From Spirochaetota bacterium (lineage in GTDB: Bacteria > Spirochaetota > Spirochaetia > Treponematales > UBA12059), in NCBI GenBank assembly GCA_022703505.1, contig JAKLDN010000010.1, forward strand, positions 112,514-176,513: DNA of 64,000 nucleotides, given 5' to 3'. The position numbers were made by a program, and so were the translations under genes. This document shows, piece after piece, positions 1 through 7,804 of the stretch. Positions within the stretch are counted from its first letter, which is position 1; every line of letters starts with the position of its first letter. A model generated the notes under the pieces. The model was not told the origin of the DNA. It saw nothing but the letters and a program-made list of their open reading frames with translations, and did no database searches.

Positions 1-1
1 G

Positions 2-1063
2 ACGATGCTCGCGGTCCTGGTCGCCTCCTCCTTCATCGCCGTAGTGCCCAGGAACCTCCACACCACCGTCGCCTCCCCGAGCTTCAGCTCCTACCTGGGC
101 ATCGGGGCCTGCGACCTCCGGGCGGACGTACAGGCGGTCGGGGACATACCCGGACGGGCCTCGGAGATCGCGTCCGCCCTGGCCGCGGATCCCGAGGTTC
201 GCAAGACCGTCGTCCTCACGGCCCGGGCCTTCACGGTCCGCGGGAAGGACGGCTCCGAGTCGAGCCTCAAGGTCGAGCTCGGGGACCACGCGGTCTTCCC
301 CGTGGCCTATGCCGAGGGAAGGGCGCCCGGGGCACCGGACGAGATCGCCCTCTCCGTCCTGAGCGCCGAGGATCTCGGAACGCGGGTGGGGGACCGGCTC
401 GCGGCGGCGGTGGACGGGGAGTGGAGGGATCTGCGGGTGGCCGGCCTCTACTCGGACGTGACGAACGGCGGGAAGACCGCGAAGGCCGCCTTCTCGGGCG
501 GGGAGGCCCCGGTCCTGTGGGCCGTAGTCCAGGCCGGTCTGGCCGATCCGTCCCGATCCCGGGAAAAGGCCGCGGCCTACGCCGCCGCCTTCCCCTACGC
601 CAAGGTCTCCAGCCTCCAGGAGTACGTGGCCCAGACCTTCGGGCCCACGATCCGGGCGGTCGGATCCGCCTCCCGCATCAGTCTCGGGGTGGCCCTGGTC
701 CTGGCAGCCCTGATCACGGCGCTCTTCGTCCGGATGCTCGTGGCCCGGGACCGGGTTTCCATCGCGGCCCTGCGGGCCCTGGGCTTCCGGAACTCGGACC
801 TGACCCGGCAGTACCTGGCCCGGTCCGCCCTCGTGGCCGGGATCGGGGTCCTGGCCGGTTCCCTCCTCGCGAACACCCTCGGCGAGTCCCTCGTCGGGGC
901 CCTGATATCCCTGTTCGGCGCCGCCTCCTTCGAGTTCGCCGCCGACCCCCTTTCGGCCTACATCTTGATCCCCCTAGCCGTCGCGCTCGCGGCCCTCGCG
1001 GCCACGGCGGCCGGGGCTGCGGGAGCCGGCCGGATCGGGATAGCCCAGACCATCCGGGAGTAA
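2..1063 (+). CDS. FtsX/MacB-type ABC exporter permease, C-terminal part (5' end outside window)
   Basis: Open from the first bases of the window, so the N-terminal half is missing; the ATG at 5 is probably internal. An extracytoplasmic stretch of about 210 residues is followed by three hydrophobic segments (about 225-245, 270-295 and 315-340), the usual C-terminal layout of FtsX-domain permeases. The segment between the first two (RALGFRNSDLTRQYLARSAL) fits the conserved cytoplasmic loop of this family. The ATPase gene starts 2 bases after the stop, so the two form an ABC exporter pair, probably handling a lipoprotein, peptide or drug. Substrate unknown. Confidence 0.85.
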   Translation, partial: TMLAVLVASSFIAVVPRNLHTTVASPSFSSYLGIGACDLRADVQAVGDIPGRASEIASALAADPEVRKTVVLTARAFTVRGKDGSESSLKVELGDHAVFPVAYAEGRAPGAPDEIALSVLSAEDLGTRVGDRLAAAVDGEWRDLRVAGLYSDVTNGGKTAKAAFSGGEAPVLWAVVQAGLADPSRSREKAAAYAAAFPYAKVSSLQEYVAQTFGPTIRAVGSASRISLGVALVLAALITALFVRMLVARDRVSIAALRALGFRNSDLTRQYLARSALVAGIGVLAGSLLANTLGESLVGALISLFGAASFEFAADPLSAYILIPLAVALAALAATAAGAAGAGRIGIAQTIRE

Positions 1064-1065
1064 CC

Positions 1066-1824
1066 ATGAACACCATCCTGAGCGGCGAACACATCGTGAA
1101 GTCCTTCGGCGACGGAGCCGAGCGCCGGAACGTCCTGGACGGGGTCTCCGTGGAGATCCGGAAGGGCGAGTTCGTCTCCATCATGGGTCCCTCGGGATCC
1201 GGGAAGTCCACACTCCTGTATGCCCTGAGCGGCATGGACCGGGTCGACGGCGGCCGGATCCTCTTCGAGGGGCGGGACCTCTCGGGACTGCGGGACGACG
1301 ACCTCGCGGACCTGCGCCGCCGGCGCATGGGCTTCGTCTTCCAGCAGCCCACACTGCTGGGGAACCTCGACCTCCTGGACAACATCATCCTGCCCGCGGT
1401 GCGGGACGAGCGGCGGGGCCTGGGCCGCCACGTCGAAAAGGCCCGGGACCTCATGCGTAGGACCGGGATCGAGGGGCTGGAACGCCGCTCGGTCTCCCAG
1501 GTCTCGGGGGGGCAGCTCCAGCGGGCGGGGATCTGCCGGGCCCTCCTGCGGGATCCCGCGGTCCTCTTCGGGGATGAGCCGACCGGGGCCCTCAACTCCG
1601 CCTCGGCACGGGAGATCCTGGACATCCTCTCGGAGGTGAACGCGGCCGGGACCGCGGTCCTCCTGGTGACCCACGACGCGGCGGTGGCGGCCCGGGCGGG
1701 GCGGGTGCTCTTCCTCCGGGACGGCCGGATCGACCGGGAGCTGGAGCTCGGGCCTCCGGACGGGCAGGGACTCGAAGAGCGGACAGGGCGCGTATCCCGG
1801 ACGATGCGGGAGCTCGGTATCTAG
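1066..1824 (+). CDS. ABC exporter ATPase, LolD/MacB family
   Basis: 252 aa, the normal length for a LolD/MacB-type nucleotide-binding subunit. Walker A is GPSGSGKST (residues about 42-50), the Q-loop lies in FVFQQPTLL, the signature is VSGGQLQR, Walker B is AVLFGDEPT and the H-loop is LVTHD. The ATG lies 2 bases after the permease stop, so translation is probably coupled. It powers the FtsX-type permease upstream. The substrate cannot be told from sequence. Confidence 0.93.
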   Translation: MNTILSGEHIVKSFGDGAERRNVLDGVSVEIRKGEFVSIMGPSGSGKSTLLYALSGMDRVDGGRILFEGRDLSGLRDDDLADLRRRRMGFVFQQPTLLGNLDLLDNIILPAVRDERRGLGRHVEKARDLMRRTGIEGLERRSVSQVSGGQLQRAGICRALLRDPAVLFGDEPTGALNSASAREILDILSEVNAAGTAVLLVTHDAAVAARAGRVLFLRDGRIDRELELGPPDGQGLEERTGRVSRTMRELGI

Positions 1825-1849
1825 TGGGTTGTCGCGAAAGGAGCTGAGC

Positions 1850-2635
1850 ATGTGGAGATTCATCGCGATCGCCTACCTGACCTTCTGGGCGGTCATCCTG
1901 GGCCTCGGAGGATTCGCCTCGATGGTCTTGGGCGCCCCGGAGCCGGTGATGAGGGGGATCGTCGTGCTCGGTTCCTGGTCCCCGACCCTGGTACTGCTGG
2001 CCCTGCGGCGCAGGTTCCTGCCCGGCGGCTCGGTCCGCGCCTTCTACGCCAAGGTTTTCGCGGGAAGGATCCGGCCCGGCATGGTCCTGGGGATCCCGGC
2101 CCTCGTGTTCGGCCTCTTTGCGGCGGCCGCCGCGGCCGCGGCCGTTCTCGGCGGCTCGAGACCCGGTGCGGGGATCTCGATCGAGCCCGGGGCCCTGCTC
2201 GGTACGGCGGCGCTCATGCTCTTCCTGGGACCCTCCGGCGAGGAGTCCGCCTGGCGGGGTTACCTGCGGCCGGAGCTCGAGAGCCGGTACGGATTCCTGA
2301 AGGGGAACCTCCTCCTGGGCCTGGTCTGGGCCTTCTGGCACGCCCCCCTCTGGGTGCTCGCCTCGGAGTTCCGGGGCTTGGAGGGCCTCGTATTCGCGGG
2401 GGCGAACGTGGTCGTCCTCACCTCCCTGACGGTGATCCTGGGTGTCCTGATGAAAAGGAGCGACAACCTCCTGGTCGCCTTCTGGACCCACTACTGCTTC
2501 AACGTGTCCCTGTCCCTCTGGTCCGGCGGGATCGGCCTCTTCGCGGCCCTCTCGGTCGCGTATCCCGCGGCGGCCGCGATCCTGGCGGCCGTCTTCTTCC
2601 GAACCCGGTCGGAGAGCCTAGGGGCGCGCGGCTGA
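1850..2635 (+). CDS. CPBP-family intramembrane metalloprotease
   Basis: 261 aa with about seven hydrophobic segments. It carries the CPBP (Abi/CAAX protease) motifs: EESAWRG for EExxxR, WAFWHAP for FxxxH, and a late HYCFN. The ATG at 1850 is chosen because AAAGGAG lies 6 bases upstream; an in-frame TTG at 1829 has no SD. It sits 25 bases after the exporter ATPase and may share its transcript, which would fit processing of an exported or prenyl-like substrate. That link is inference. Its last 18 bases overlap the end of the convergent DUF4386 gene. Confidence 0.88.
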   Translation: MWRFIAIAYLTFWAVILGLGGFASMVLGAPEPVMRGIVVLGSWSPTLVLLALRRRFLPGGSVRAFYAKVFAGRIRPGMVLGIPALVFGLFAAAAAAAAVLGGSRPGAGISIEPGALLGTAALMLFLGPSGEESAWRGYLRPELESRYGFLKGNLLLGLVWAFWHAPLWVLASEFRGLEGLVFAGANVVVLTSLTVILGVLMKRSDNLLVAFWTHYCFNVSLSLWSGGIGLFAALSVAYPAAAAILAAVFFRTRSESLGARG

Positions 2636-3349
2636 CGCGGATTCCCGGCGGTCCGCCGGGAGGCGGCGCCGGAACCCCGCGGCCAGGAGCCAGCCGATGA
2701 AGCCGAGTTCCGCGGCCACCTTCGCCGCGGAGTCCGCCGCGTTCGCCACGGCCAGGGGGGCCCGCAGGGCCGCGGGGGGCGGATCCAGGAGGAAGTACTC
2801 GAAGAACCGGAGCACGTAGAAGGCGCAGGCGGCGATCAGCACGACGCCCAGGGCCTTCGGGGCGAATCCCGACTTGAAGGCGAGCACCCCGGCGGGGAGG
2901 AGCCAGAGTCCCCAGAACATGCAGGCCAGGCGTTCGCCGTCCCGGTACAGGCCGATGAAAAGCGGGGCCAGCCATTCCGCTCCGGTTCCCGGGAGCCCGG
3001 GGTACGCGGAGACGGCCAGACGCTCCACGACCAGCTGGTGGGCGCGGTTCAGGAAGGCGACGGATACCCCCGCGACCACGAAGACGACCAGGAGCCGGGC
3101 CCACGCCGCGTCGACGGGGGAGAACAGCTCGTACAGGGCCGCGGCCGTGGCCAGCAGGCAGACGTGCCCCAGCAGGGCGCTCAAAAAGCCGAGTCGGTAG
3201 AGTCCGCCCGTTTCCGCGATCTTGCGGAGCAGTTCCGGATCGTCGCCGGCGACCCGACCCTCCACGTACATCATTCCGAAGATGTAGAACACCGCGGCCG
3301 CCAGGTAGAAGAGCCCTGCGCGGCGGGCCGCCTTCGAATCATAGTCCAT
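2618..3349 (-). CDS. DUF4386-type multi-pass membrane protein
   Basis: 243 aa with about six hydrophobic helices (roughly 12-30, 50-70, 82-105, 125-160, 165-185 and 215-232). Overall character and length fit DUF4386 proteins, which have no known function. The ATG at 3349 has AAGGAG 6 bases upstream. It is transcribed from the palindromic promoter shared with the divergent TetR-type gene, so it is the likely target of that repressor, and might be a stress or efflux-related membrane protein. Confidence 0.75.
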   Translation of the reverse strand: MDYDSKAARRAGLFYLAAAVFYIFGMMYVEGRVAGDDPELLRKIAETGGLYRLGFLSALLGHVCLLATAAALYELFSPVDAAWARLLVVFVVAGVSVAFLNRAHQLVVERLAVSAYPGLPGTGAEWLAPLFIGLYRDGERLACMFWGLWLLPAGVLAFKSGFAPKALGVVLIAACAFYVLRFFEYFLLDPPPAALRAPLAVANAADSAAKVAAELGFIGWLLAAGFRRRLPADRRESASAARP

Positions 3350-3367
3350 GGTCTACTCCTTGCTGTC

Positions 3368-3420
3368 CTGGATTGACAGTAAGTAAACTATACCGTATAG
3401 TTTACTTACTGTCAATCCAG
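3368..3420. promoter_or_regulatory. 53-bp perfect palindrome holding two overlapping divergent promoters
   Basis: Perfect 25-bp arms (3368-3392 and 3396-3420) around the centre CCG. On the plus strand TTGACA (3373-3378), 17 bases, TATAGT (3396-3401) drives the TetR gene. By symmetry the minus strand has the same boxes at 3410-3415 and 3387-3392 for the DUF4386 gene. Each -35 box lies beyond the other promoter's -10 box, so the two polymerases would exclude each other. The palindrome is also the obvious TetR-family operator. Confidence 0.85.
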
Positions 3421-3457
3421 AATTGTGAACCCGCTGTCGGCATGGTATGGTGGCGAA

Positions 3458-4114
3458 ATGGAGCGATGGAGCCGGAACGGTACGCAGGGGGGGCGGAAGC
3501 CCTCCGAGGAGAAGCGGGAATCCATCCTGGAGGCCGCGATCCGGGTGTTCTCTCGCGGGGGCTTCGAGGCCTCGAGCATGGACCTGGTCGCCCTGGAGGC
3601 CGGAGCGTCCAAGCGGACCGTGTACAACTACTTTCCGAGCAAGGAGATCCTGCTTCACGAGATCGCCGCCCGCTTCGGCCGGGAGATGCGCGCCTTCAAA
3701 CGCTTCGAGTACGATCCGGCCGTTCCGATCGAGACCCAGCTCGGGCGTTTCGCGGACGCCGAGCTCGAGGTGGTCCGGAACGAGCGGTGGATGGGCATGA
3801 TCCGGCTTCTCGTGGCGGCCTTCGTGCGTTCCCCCGAGCTGGCCCGGGCCTCGGTTTCCCGGGATCCCGCGTCGGAGGATCCCCTGGCGGACTGGATGCG
3901 CGCCGCCGCCCGAGCCGGGAAGCTGGACGCGCCGGAGCCCGCCATGGCGGCCGCGGTGTTCCGGGCCCTGCTCGGCGGAGCGTACACCTGGCCGGCGGTC
4001 TACGGGGGCGGTACGGTGCCCGACGGCGGGGAGGCCCTCAAGCGCGAGCTCGTGGAGACCTTCCTGGCCCGGTACCGCCCCTCGGACCATCCCGCGGAGC
4101 GTCGCGCCCGGTGA
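3458..4114 (+). CDS. TetR-family transcriptional regulator
   Basis: 218 aa from the ATG at 3458; a GTG at 3425 would add 11 residues but has no SD. The N-terminal helix-turn-helix region reads AIRVFSRGGFEASSMDLVA then SKRTVYNYFPSKE, a clear TetR DNA-binding domain. The rest is a helical ligand-binding domain. Sitting directly beside the 53-bp palindrome, it probably represses itself and the DUF4386 gene. Its stop overlaps the GTG of the next gene (GTGA at 4111-4114), so the metalloprotease is co-translated. Confidence 0.92.
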   Translation: MERWSRNGTQGGRKPSEEKRESILEAAIRVFSRGGFEASSMDLVALEAGASKRTVYNYFPSKEILLHEIAARFGREMRAFKRFEYDPAVPIETQLGRFADAELEVVRNERWMGMIRLLVAAFVRSPELARASVSRDPASEDPLADWMRAAARAGKLDAPEPAMAAAVFRALLGGAYTWPAVYGGGTVPDGGEALKRELVETFLARYRPSDHPAERRAR

Positions 4115-4830
4115 AGACGTTCCAGGAAACCACAATTCTCGTCGAGGACCTGGAGGTGACCCTCCGGCGTAGGCCCGTCCGGACCCTGCGCGTCGTCATC
4201 CGGCCCCCGGACGGCCGGGTCCTGGCCTCCGCGCCCCTGCTCATGCCCGAGACCGCGATCCGGGCCTTCCTGAGCGAGAAGCTGCCCTGGATCCGGCGCC
4301 ACCGGGGAGCCGTCCGGGCCCGGGAGCGGCCCTCCTCGGACCTGGAGAGCGGGGACACGGTATCCTGGCTCGGGCGGGCGTACCGGCTTTCGGTCCGGGA
4401 GCGGGGACGGGGGATCGGCGCTCGCCTGGCGGGGCCGGATACGCTGGAGCTCTTCGTCCCGCCCGGCGCGGGCCCGGAGGGTCGGCGGGCGATCCTGGAC
4501 GGCTGGTACCGGGAACGGCTCAAGGAGCTGATCCCGCCCCTGGGGGCCAAGTGGGAGACGGCCCTGGGAGTCCGGGCCGCGGAGTGGGGCATCAAGCGGA
4601 TGAAGACCCGTTGGGGAACCTGCAACATCCGGGCCCGGCGGGTCTGGCTCAACCTGGAGCTCGCGACCCGGCCCCCCGAGTGCCTGGAGTACGTGATCGC
4701 CCACGAGCTGGCCCACCTGATCGAGCGGAACCACAACGCCCGGTTCCACGCCATCCTGGACCGGGTCCTGCCGGACTGGAGGGAGCGGCGGGAGGATCTG
4801 CGGCGGAATCCCCCGGCCCGGGACGGGTAG
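4111..4830 (+). CDS. YgjP-like (DUF45/M48-related) zinc metallopeptidase
   Basis: 239 aa from the GTG that overlaps the TetR stop. The zinc site is HELAHLIERNHNARFH (HExxH plus a downstream His), preceded by MKTRWGTCN, the KSRWGSC-type block typical of YgjP proteins. Length matches the family. Soluble, no signal peptide. The overlap puts it under control of the same self-regulated promoter as the TetR gene. Substrate unknown. Confidence 0.92.
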   Translation: MKTFQETTILVEDLEVTLRRRPVRTLRVVIRPPDGRVLASAPLLMPETAIRAFLSEKLPWIRRHRGAVRARERPSSDLESGDTVSWLGRAYRLSVRERGRGIGARLAGPDTLELFVPPGAGPEGRRAILDGWYRERLKELIPPLGAKWETALGVRAAEWGIKRMKTRWGTCNIRARRVWLNLELATRPPECLEYVIAHELAHLIERNHNARFHAILDRVLPDWRERREDLRRNPPARDG

Positions 4831-4866
4831 GCGGCGCGGCGGGCCGCTTCTTTGGAAGGGAAGGGG

Positions 4867-4905
4867 CCGGGGAGGGAAACCTTTCCTAAAGGTGTCCCTC
4901 CCCGG
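4867..4905. terminator. Long hairpin between convergent genes
   Basis: An 11-bp stem (4867-4877 with 4895-4905) continues, after one mismatch, into a 6-bp stem ACCTTT/AAAGGT closed by CCT. It lies between the stops of the metalloprotease and the Bax-inhibitor-like gene. No long T run follows on either strand, so it could terminate both transcripts weakly or protect their 3' ends. Confidence 0.65.
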
Positions 4906-4911
4906 ATAGAC

Positions 4912-5616
4912 CTACCTCCTGCGGCCCGTGAGCCGGAGCAGGTGGAGGAAGAGGTTGATGAAGTCCAGGTAGAGCTGGAGGGCCCCGTAGATCGAGAGGC
5001 GCAGGTAGTTGCCCTCGTCCACCTCGGAGCCGAAGCGGGCGGAGAGGGCCTTGATCTTCTGGACGTCGTAGGCGGTCAGGCCCGAGAAGATGGCCACTCC
5101 CGCCAGGGACACGATCCAGCCGAGCCCGTCGGAGCGCAGGAAGATGTTCACCACCGATGCGATGACAAGGCCGATGACCCCCATGGCCAGGTAGGAGCCC
5201 ATCCGGGTCAGGTCGATCTTGGTCACGTACCCCAGGAAGGCCAGGGAGGCGAACATCCCCGCGGTGATGAAGAAGACCGAGGCGATGGACCCGGAGGTGT
5301 AGACCAGGAAGATCACCGAGAGGGTCACCCCGGTGAGCCCCGAGTAGCCGACGAAGGTCGCGGCCGCCGCGGCGGGGCTCATCTTGAGGACCCGGGAGGC
5401 CAGGAACCAGACCGCCCCGAGCTGGCCGAATACGAGTCCGTAGAACAGGAAACGGTTCAGGACCAGGGTGCGGAGGAGGCCCGGGCTGTTGGACACCCCC
5501 CAGGCCACGATGCCGGTGAAAGCCAGCCCCAGGGTCATCCAGACGAAGGAGTTGCGCAGGATATTCCGCTCCAGGGTGAGGTCCCCGAACCGGGTCCGGG
5601 TCATGCTGTCGGACAT
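4912..5616 (-). CDS. Bax inhibitor-1/YccA family membrane protein
   Basis: 234 aa with seven predicted membrane helices, the standard length and layout of bacterial BI-1 proteins (putative Ca2+-leak or protease-associated membrane proteins). Late conserved features TAYDVQKI and ALQLYLDFINLF, the latter near the C-terminus, are typical. The ATG at 5616 follows AGAGG at 8 bases; the longer frame to 5802 is only an open extension without SD. Stand-alone gene between convergent hairpin and the MFS gene. Confidence 0.92.
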   Translation of the reverse strand: MSDSMTRTRFGDLTLERNILRNSFVWMTLGLAFTGIVAWGVSNSPGLLRTLVLNRFLFYGLVFGQLGAVWFLASRVLKMSPAAAAATFVGYSGLTGVTLSVIFLVYTSGSIASVFFITAGMFASLAFLGYVTKIDLTRMGSYLAMGVIGLVIASVVNIFLRSDGLGWIVSLAGVAIFSGLTAYDVQKIKALSARFGSEVDEGNYLRLSIYGALQLYLDFINLFLHLLRLTGRRR

Positions 5617-5719
5617 GGAAAGTACCTCTCTTGTCGGACGAATCGTTCCGCGGCCTCCCGGCCGCTTTCTCGAATATACCCAGGATGCCGCCCGGTGGAC
5701 AGCTCCGTCCGGGGGCGCT

Positions 5720-6910
5720 TCACCCCCGGTCCGGTACGCCGCCCCGGGTGGTCGCGGCAAGGGCCAGGGCCAAGGCGGAGACCAGGGCCGCCACGAGGGC
5801 ATAGAAGGCGAATCCGACGTTGACGCCCGCGGCGCCGGCGATGCGGGACATCAGGAAGGGGAAGAGGAAGGCTCCCAGCCCTCCCCCGGCTCCCGCGAAT
5901 CCTATGGCCGCGCCCTCCGCCCCAGGATGGGCCCGGCCTTCCAGGAATATCACGATGGGGTAGATCGACGAGCAGAACAGGCCCGCCAGCGCGACGGATG
6001 CGGCCCCCACAAAGACGGCCGGGGGGCCGAAAAAGGACGAGGCCGCGAGCAGGAGGGTGCTCGCCGCGAGGCCCGCCGACAGGACGACCAGGACCTTCTC
6101 CTGCCGGGCCCGGGGCAAGAGGAGGGGAATCCCCAGGCGCCCCGCCAGGAGTCCCAGCCAGAACAGGGACACCATGAAGGAGCCGGTCGCCTCGGATCCG
6201 CGGAAGGAGCGTACGAAAAGCTCCGCGGCCCAGTTCGATATGCCCAGCTCGGCGCCCACGTACAGGAACAGGACCGCGAAGCCGAGGACATAGGCGCGAT
6301 CCCGGACCGAGGGGCCGCCGCCGGTCCGGGCCGCGACGGTTTCCCGGCCCAGACGGTCGAAGGGCAGGGCGAGGCCCGCCGCGAGAACGACGCCGAACAG
6401 GAGGGCCATGCCGCGGTAGATCAGGACCCAGGGCCGTCCGGAAGCCAGAAGCCATCCGACCGCGAAGGGGCCGGCTACGGCCCCGATCGAGAAGGCCGCG
6501 TGCATTATGCTCATCGCCCGGCCTTCCCGGTCCATGCGCATCACCGACCAGTTGACCAGGATCTCCAGGAAGCCCTGGCCTATCCCGATGAGGGCGTAGA
6601 GGGCCAGGTTCAAGGCGGGGCCGGGGGAGGCGGCGAAGAGGGCGAGACCGCCGGACACCAGGGATAGCCCTATCAGGGCTGCGGTCCGGGGCCCGATGCG
6701 GCCGACGATCCTACCGGCCGCGAACACGGACCCGAAGTAGCCGATCGCGTTCGCCGCGATCACCGCTCCTGCGGTCCCGTAGCTCCAGCCGAAATTTTCG
6801 AGGATCCGCGGCAGGGTGGCCCCGATGACGGTCATCGAGGTTCCGAAGAGCGCGAAGAGGCATACCAGGAAGGCGTATATCGGGGCGTAGCGGCGTTCGA
6901 CCATGGGCAT
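5720..6910 (-). CDS. MFS transporter, fucose-permease/YfkF-like
   Basis: 396 aa with 12 hydrophobic helices. The first half has GRIVGRIGPRTAALIG, the MFS loop 2-3 motif. The frame opens at a TTG (6946), with ATGs at 6910 and 6904; none has a clear SD, so the start is uncertain. A possible 16-codon leader peptide with a strong SD lies about 100 bases upstream on the same transcript. Substrate unknown; the overall look is of a sugar or small-metabolite porter. Confidence 0.85.
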   Translation of the reverse strand: MPMVERRYAPIYAFLVCLFALFGTSMTVIGATLPRILENFGWSYGTAGAVIAANAIGYFGSVFAAGRIVGRIGPRTAALIGLSLVSGGLALFAASPGPALNLALYALIGIGQGFLEILVNWSVMRMDREGRAMSIMHAAFSIGAVAGPFAVGWLLASGRPWVLIYRGMALLFGVVLAAGLALPFDRLGRETVAARTGGGPSVRDRAYVLGFAVLFLYVGAELGISNWAAELFVRSFRGSEATGSFMVSLFWLGLLAGRLGIPLLLPRARQEKVLVVLSAGLAASTLLLAASSFFGPPAVFVGAASVALAGLFCSSIYPIVIFLEGRAHPGAEGAAIGFAGAGGGLGAFLFPFLMSRIAGAAGVNVGFAFYALVAALVSALALALAATTRGGVPDRG

Positions 6911-7012
6911 GACAGGGGTATTGCACGCGGGGATCGGCGAGGTCAAGGGGAGGGCCGCCCGGAAGCCTGAAGGCGTACCGGACGGCCCGCTTATCTGGAA
7001 GCGGCCCGGGAA

Positions 7013-7064
7013 TCAGGCCCGGGGCCGCGCGGCATGGATCGGGGCGCCGTATGCTGTCCGCATG
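7013..7064 (-). CDS. Possible 16-aa leader peptide upstream of the MFS gene
   Basis: ATG at 7064 is preceded by AAAGGAGG and a 5-base spacer, the best SD in this stretch, and encodes MRTAYGAPIHAARPRA before a TGA. It is out of frame with the MFS gene, whose own start lacks an SD. A minus-strand promoter lies just upstream. It could be a regulatory leader or a chance ORF; there is no run of one amino acid that would name an effector. Confidence 0.4.
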
Positions 7065-7094
7065 TCGGCCTCCTTTCCAGGTCGGTATACGGAC

Positions 7095-7123
7095 AGGATA
7101 GCCGCGCACCGGGATTTCTGCAA
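7095..7123 (-). promoter_or_regulatory. Promoter for leader/MFS transcript
   Basis: Minus strand TTGCAG (7118-7123), 17 bases, TATCCT (7095-7100). Transcription would start near 7088, about 24 bases before the leader-peptide ATG. Confidence 0.5.
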
Positions 7124-7193
7124 GGGTGTCGGGCCGCGCAGCGGCCCGGGGGGTCCGATAAGTCCGTTGCTTTTTGGACAGCTCCGCGGTTCC

Positions 7194-7222
7194 TTGACTC
7201 CGGGATCGCCCCGTTCGATACT
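7194..7222 (+). promoter_or_regulatory. Promoter of the response-regulator gene
   Basis: TTGACT (7194-7199), 17 bases, GATACT (7217-7222). The start would fall near 7229, giving a 5' leader of about 25 bases with AGGAG before the GTG. Confidence 0.6.
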
Positions 7223-7254
7223 TCGATCGGAAACCACCCGAGGAGCGAGACGCC

Positions 7255-7674
7255 GTGGATCCGACTTCCGCCCCCGAGGCTATTCTTTGCGTGGACGACG
7301 AGGGCATCATCCTCCTGCACCTGGTCATGCTCCTGAAGCGGAGATACGGGGACAGGTATCGGTACGAGAGGGCTTCCGACGCCGCGGAGGGGCTGGCGGT
7401 CGTGGAGCGCCTCGAGTCCGAGGGGGCAAGGCTCTCCATCCTGATCTCCGACTGGCTGATGCCCGGGATCTCCGGGGACGAGTTCGTCCGTTCCCTGCAC
7501 GAAACGCGCCCAAAGCTCCGGTCGATCCTGGTATCCGGCAAGTCCGACGAGGACGAGATCCGGAGGCTCTGCGAGGAGGCCGGCCTGGCGGGTTTCCTGT
7601 CCAAGCCGATCTCCTCGGAAGAGCTGTTCGCCCTGATCGACCGGATCGAGGAAGATCGGCGGGCCGGGACCTAG
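7255..7674 (+). CDS. Single-domain response regulator (CheY-like receiver)
   Basis: 139 aa, receiver domain only. Acidic pair D14-D15, phosphoacceptor D66 in SDWLMPG, S94 at the Thr/Ser switch and K117 in LSKPI are all present. GTG start with AGGAG 9 bases upstream. There is no output domain, so it must act through protein contacts or as part of a phosphorelay. It faces the histidine kinase gene tail to tail and is its most likely partner nearby; this pairing is inference. Confidence 0.92.
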   Translation: MDPTSAPEAILCVDDEGIILLHLVMLLKRRYGDRYRYERASDAAEGLAVVERLESEGARLSILISDWLMPGISGDEFVRSLHETRPKLRSILVSGKSDEDEIRRLCEEAGLAGFLSKPISSEELFALIDRIEEDRRAGT

Positions 7675-7678
7675 CAGG

Positions 7679-7712
7679 GTGTTGAAAAAGGCTATAGAGC
7701 CTTTTTCAACAC
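7679..7712 (+). terminator. Perfect 15-bp hairpin after the response regulator
   Basis: Arms 7679-7693 and 7698-7712 pair perfectly around ATAG; the 3' arm itself contains CTTTTTC. It begins 4 bases after the TAG and probably terminates the response-regulator transcript. Confidence 0.75.
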
Positions 7713-7724
7713 TTCCTTAATGTC

Positions 7725-7763
7725 GCAATTGCGCAGAGAACCGTAAGGTTCTCGAGCAATTGC
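7725..7763. terminator. Second hairpin in the 7.7-kb convergent gap
   Basis: GCAATTGC at 7725-7732 pairs with 7756-7763 and GAGAACC (7736-7742) with GGTTCTC (7747-7753), separated by a small internal bulge and a GTAA loop. Confidence 0.55.
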
Positions 7764-7767
7764 ATAC

Positions 7768-7804
7768 CAGGTTGGAGAAATGCCTCGAGTATTTCGACAA
7801 CCTG
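7768..7804 (-). terminator. Hairpin directly after the histidine-kinase stop
   Basis: CAGGTTG (7768-7774) pairs with CAACCTG (7798-7804). Facing GA steps follow, then GAAAT/ATTTC pairing (7777-7781 with 7791-7795). It abuts the kinase stop codon at 7805 and may end that transcript. Confidence 0.5.

Larger units (their letters stand above)
6911..7254. other. 344-bp intergenic region between divergent MFS and response-regulator genes
   Basis: Holds a minus-strand promoter and possible leader peptide for the MFS gene (7013-7123) and a plus-strand promoter for the response regulator (7194-7222). A GC-rich near-palindrome (about 7132-7152, GGGCCGC.GCGGCCC) lies between the two promoters. No other gene seen. 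Confidence 0.6.
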
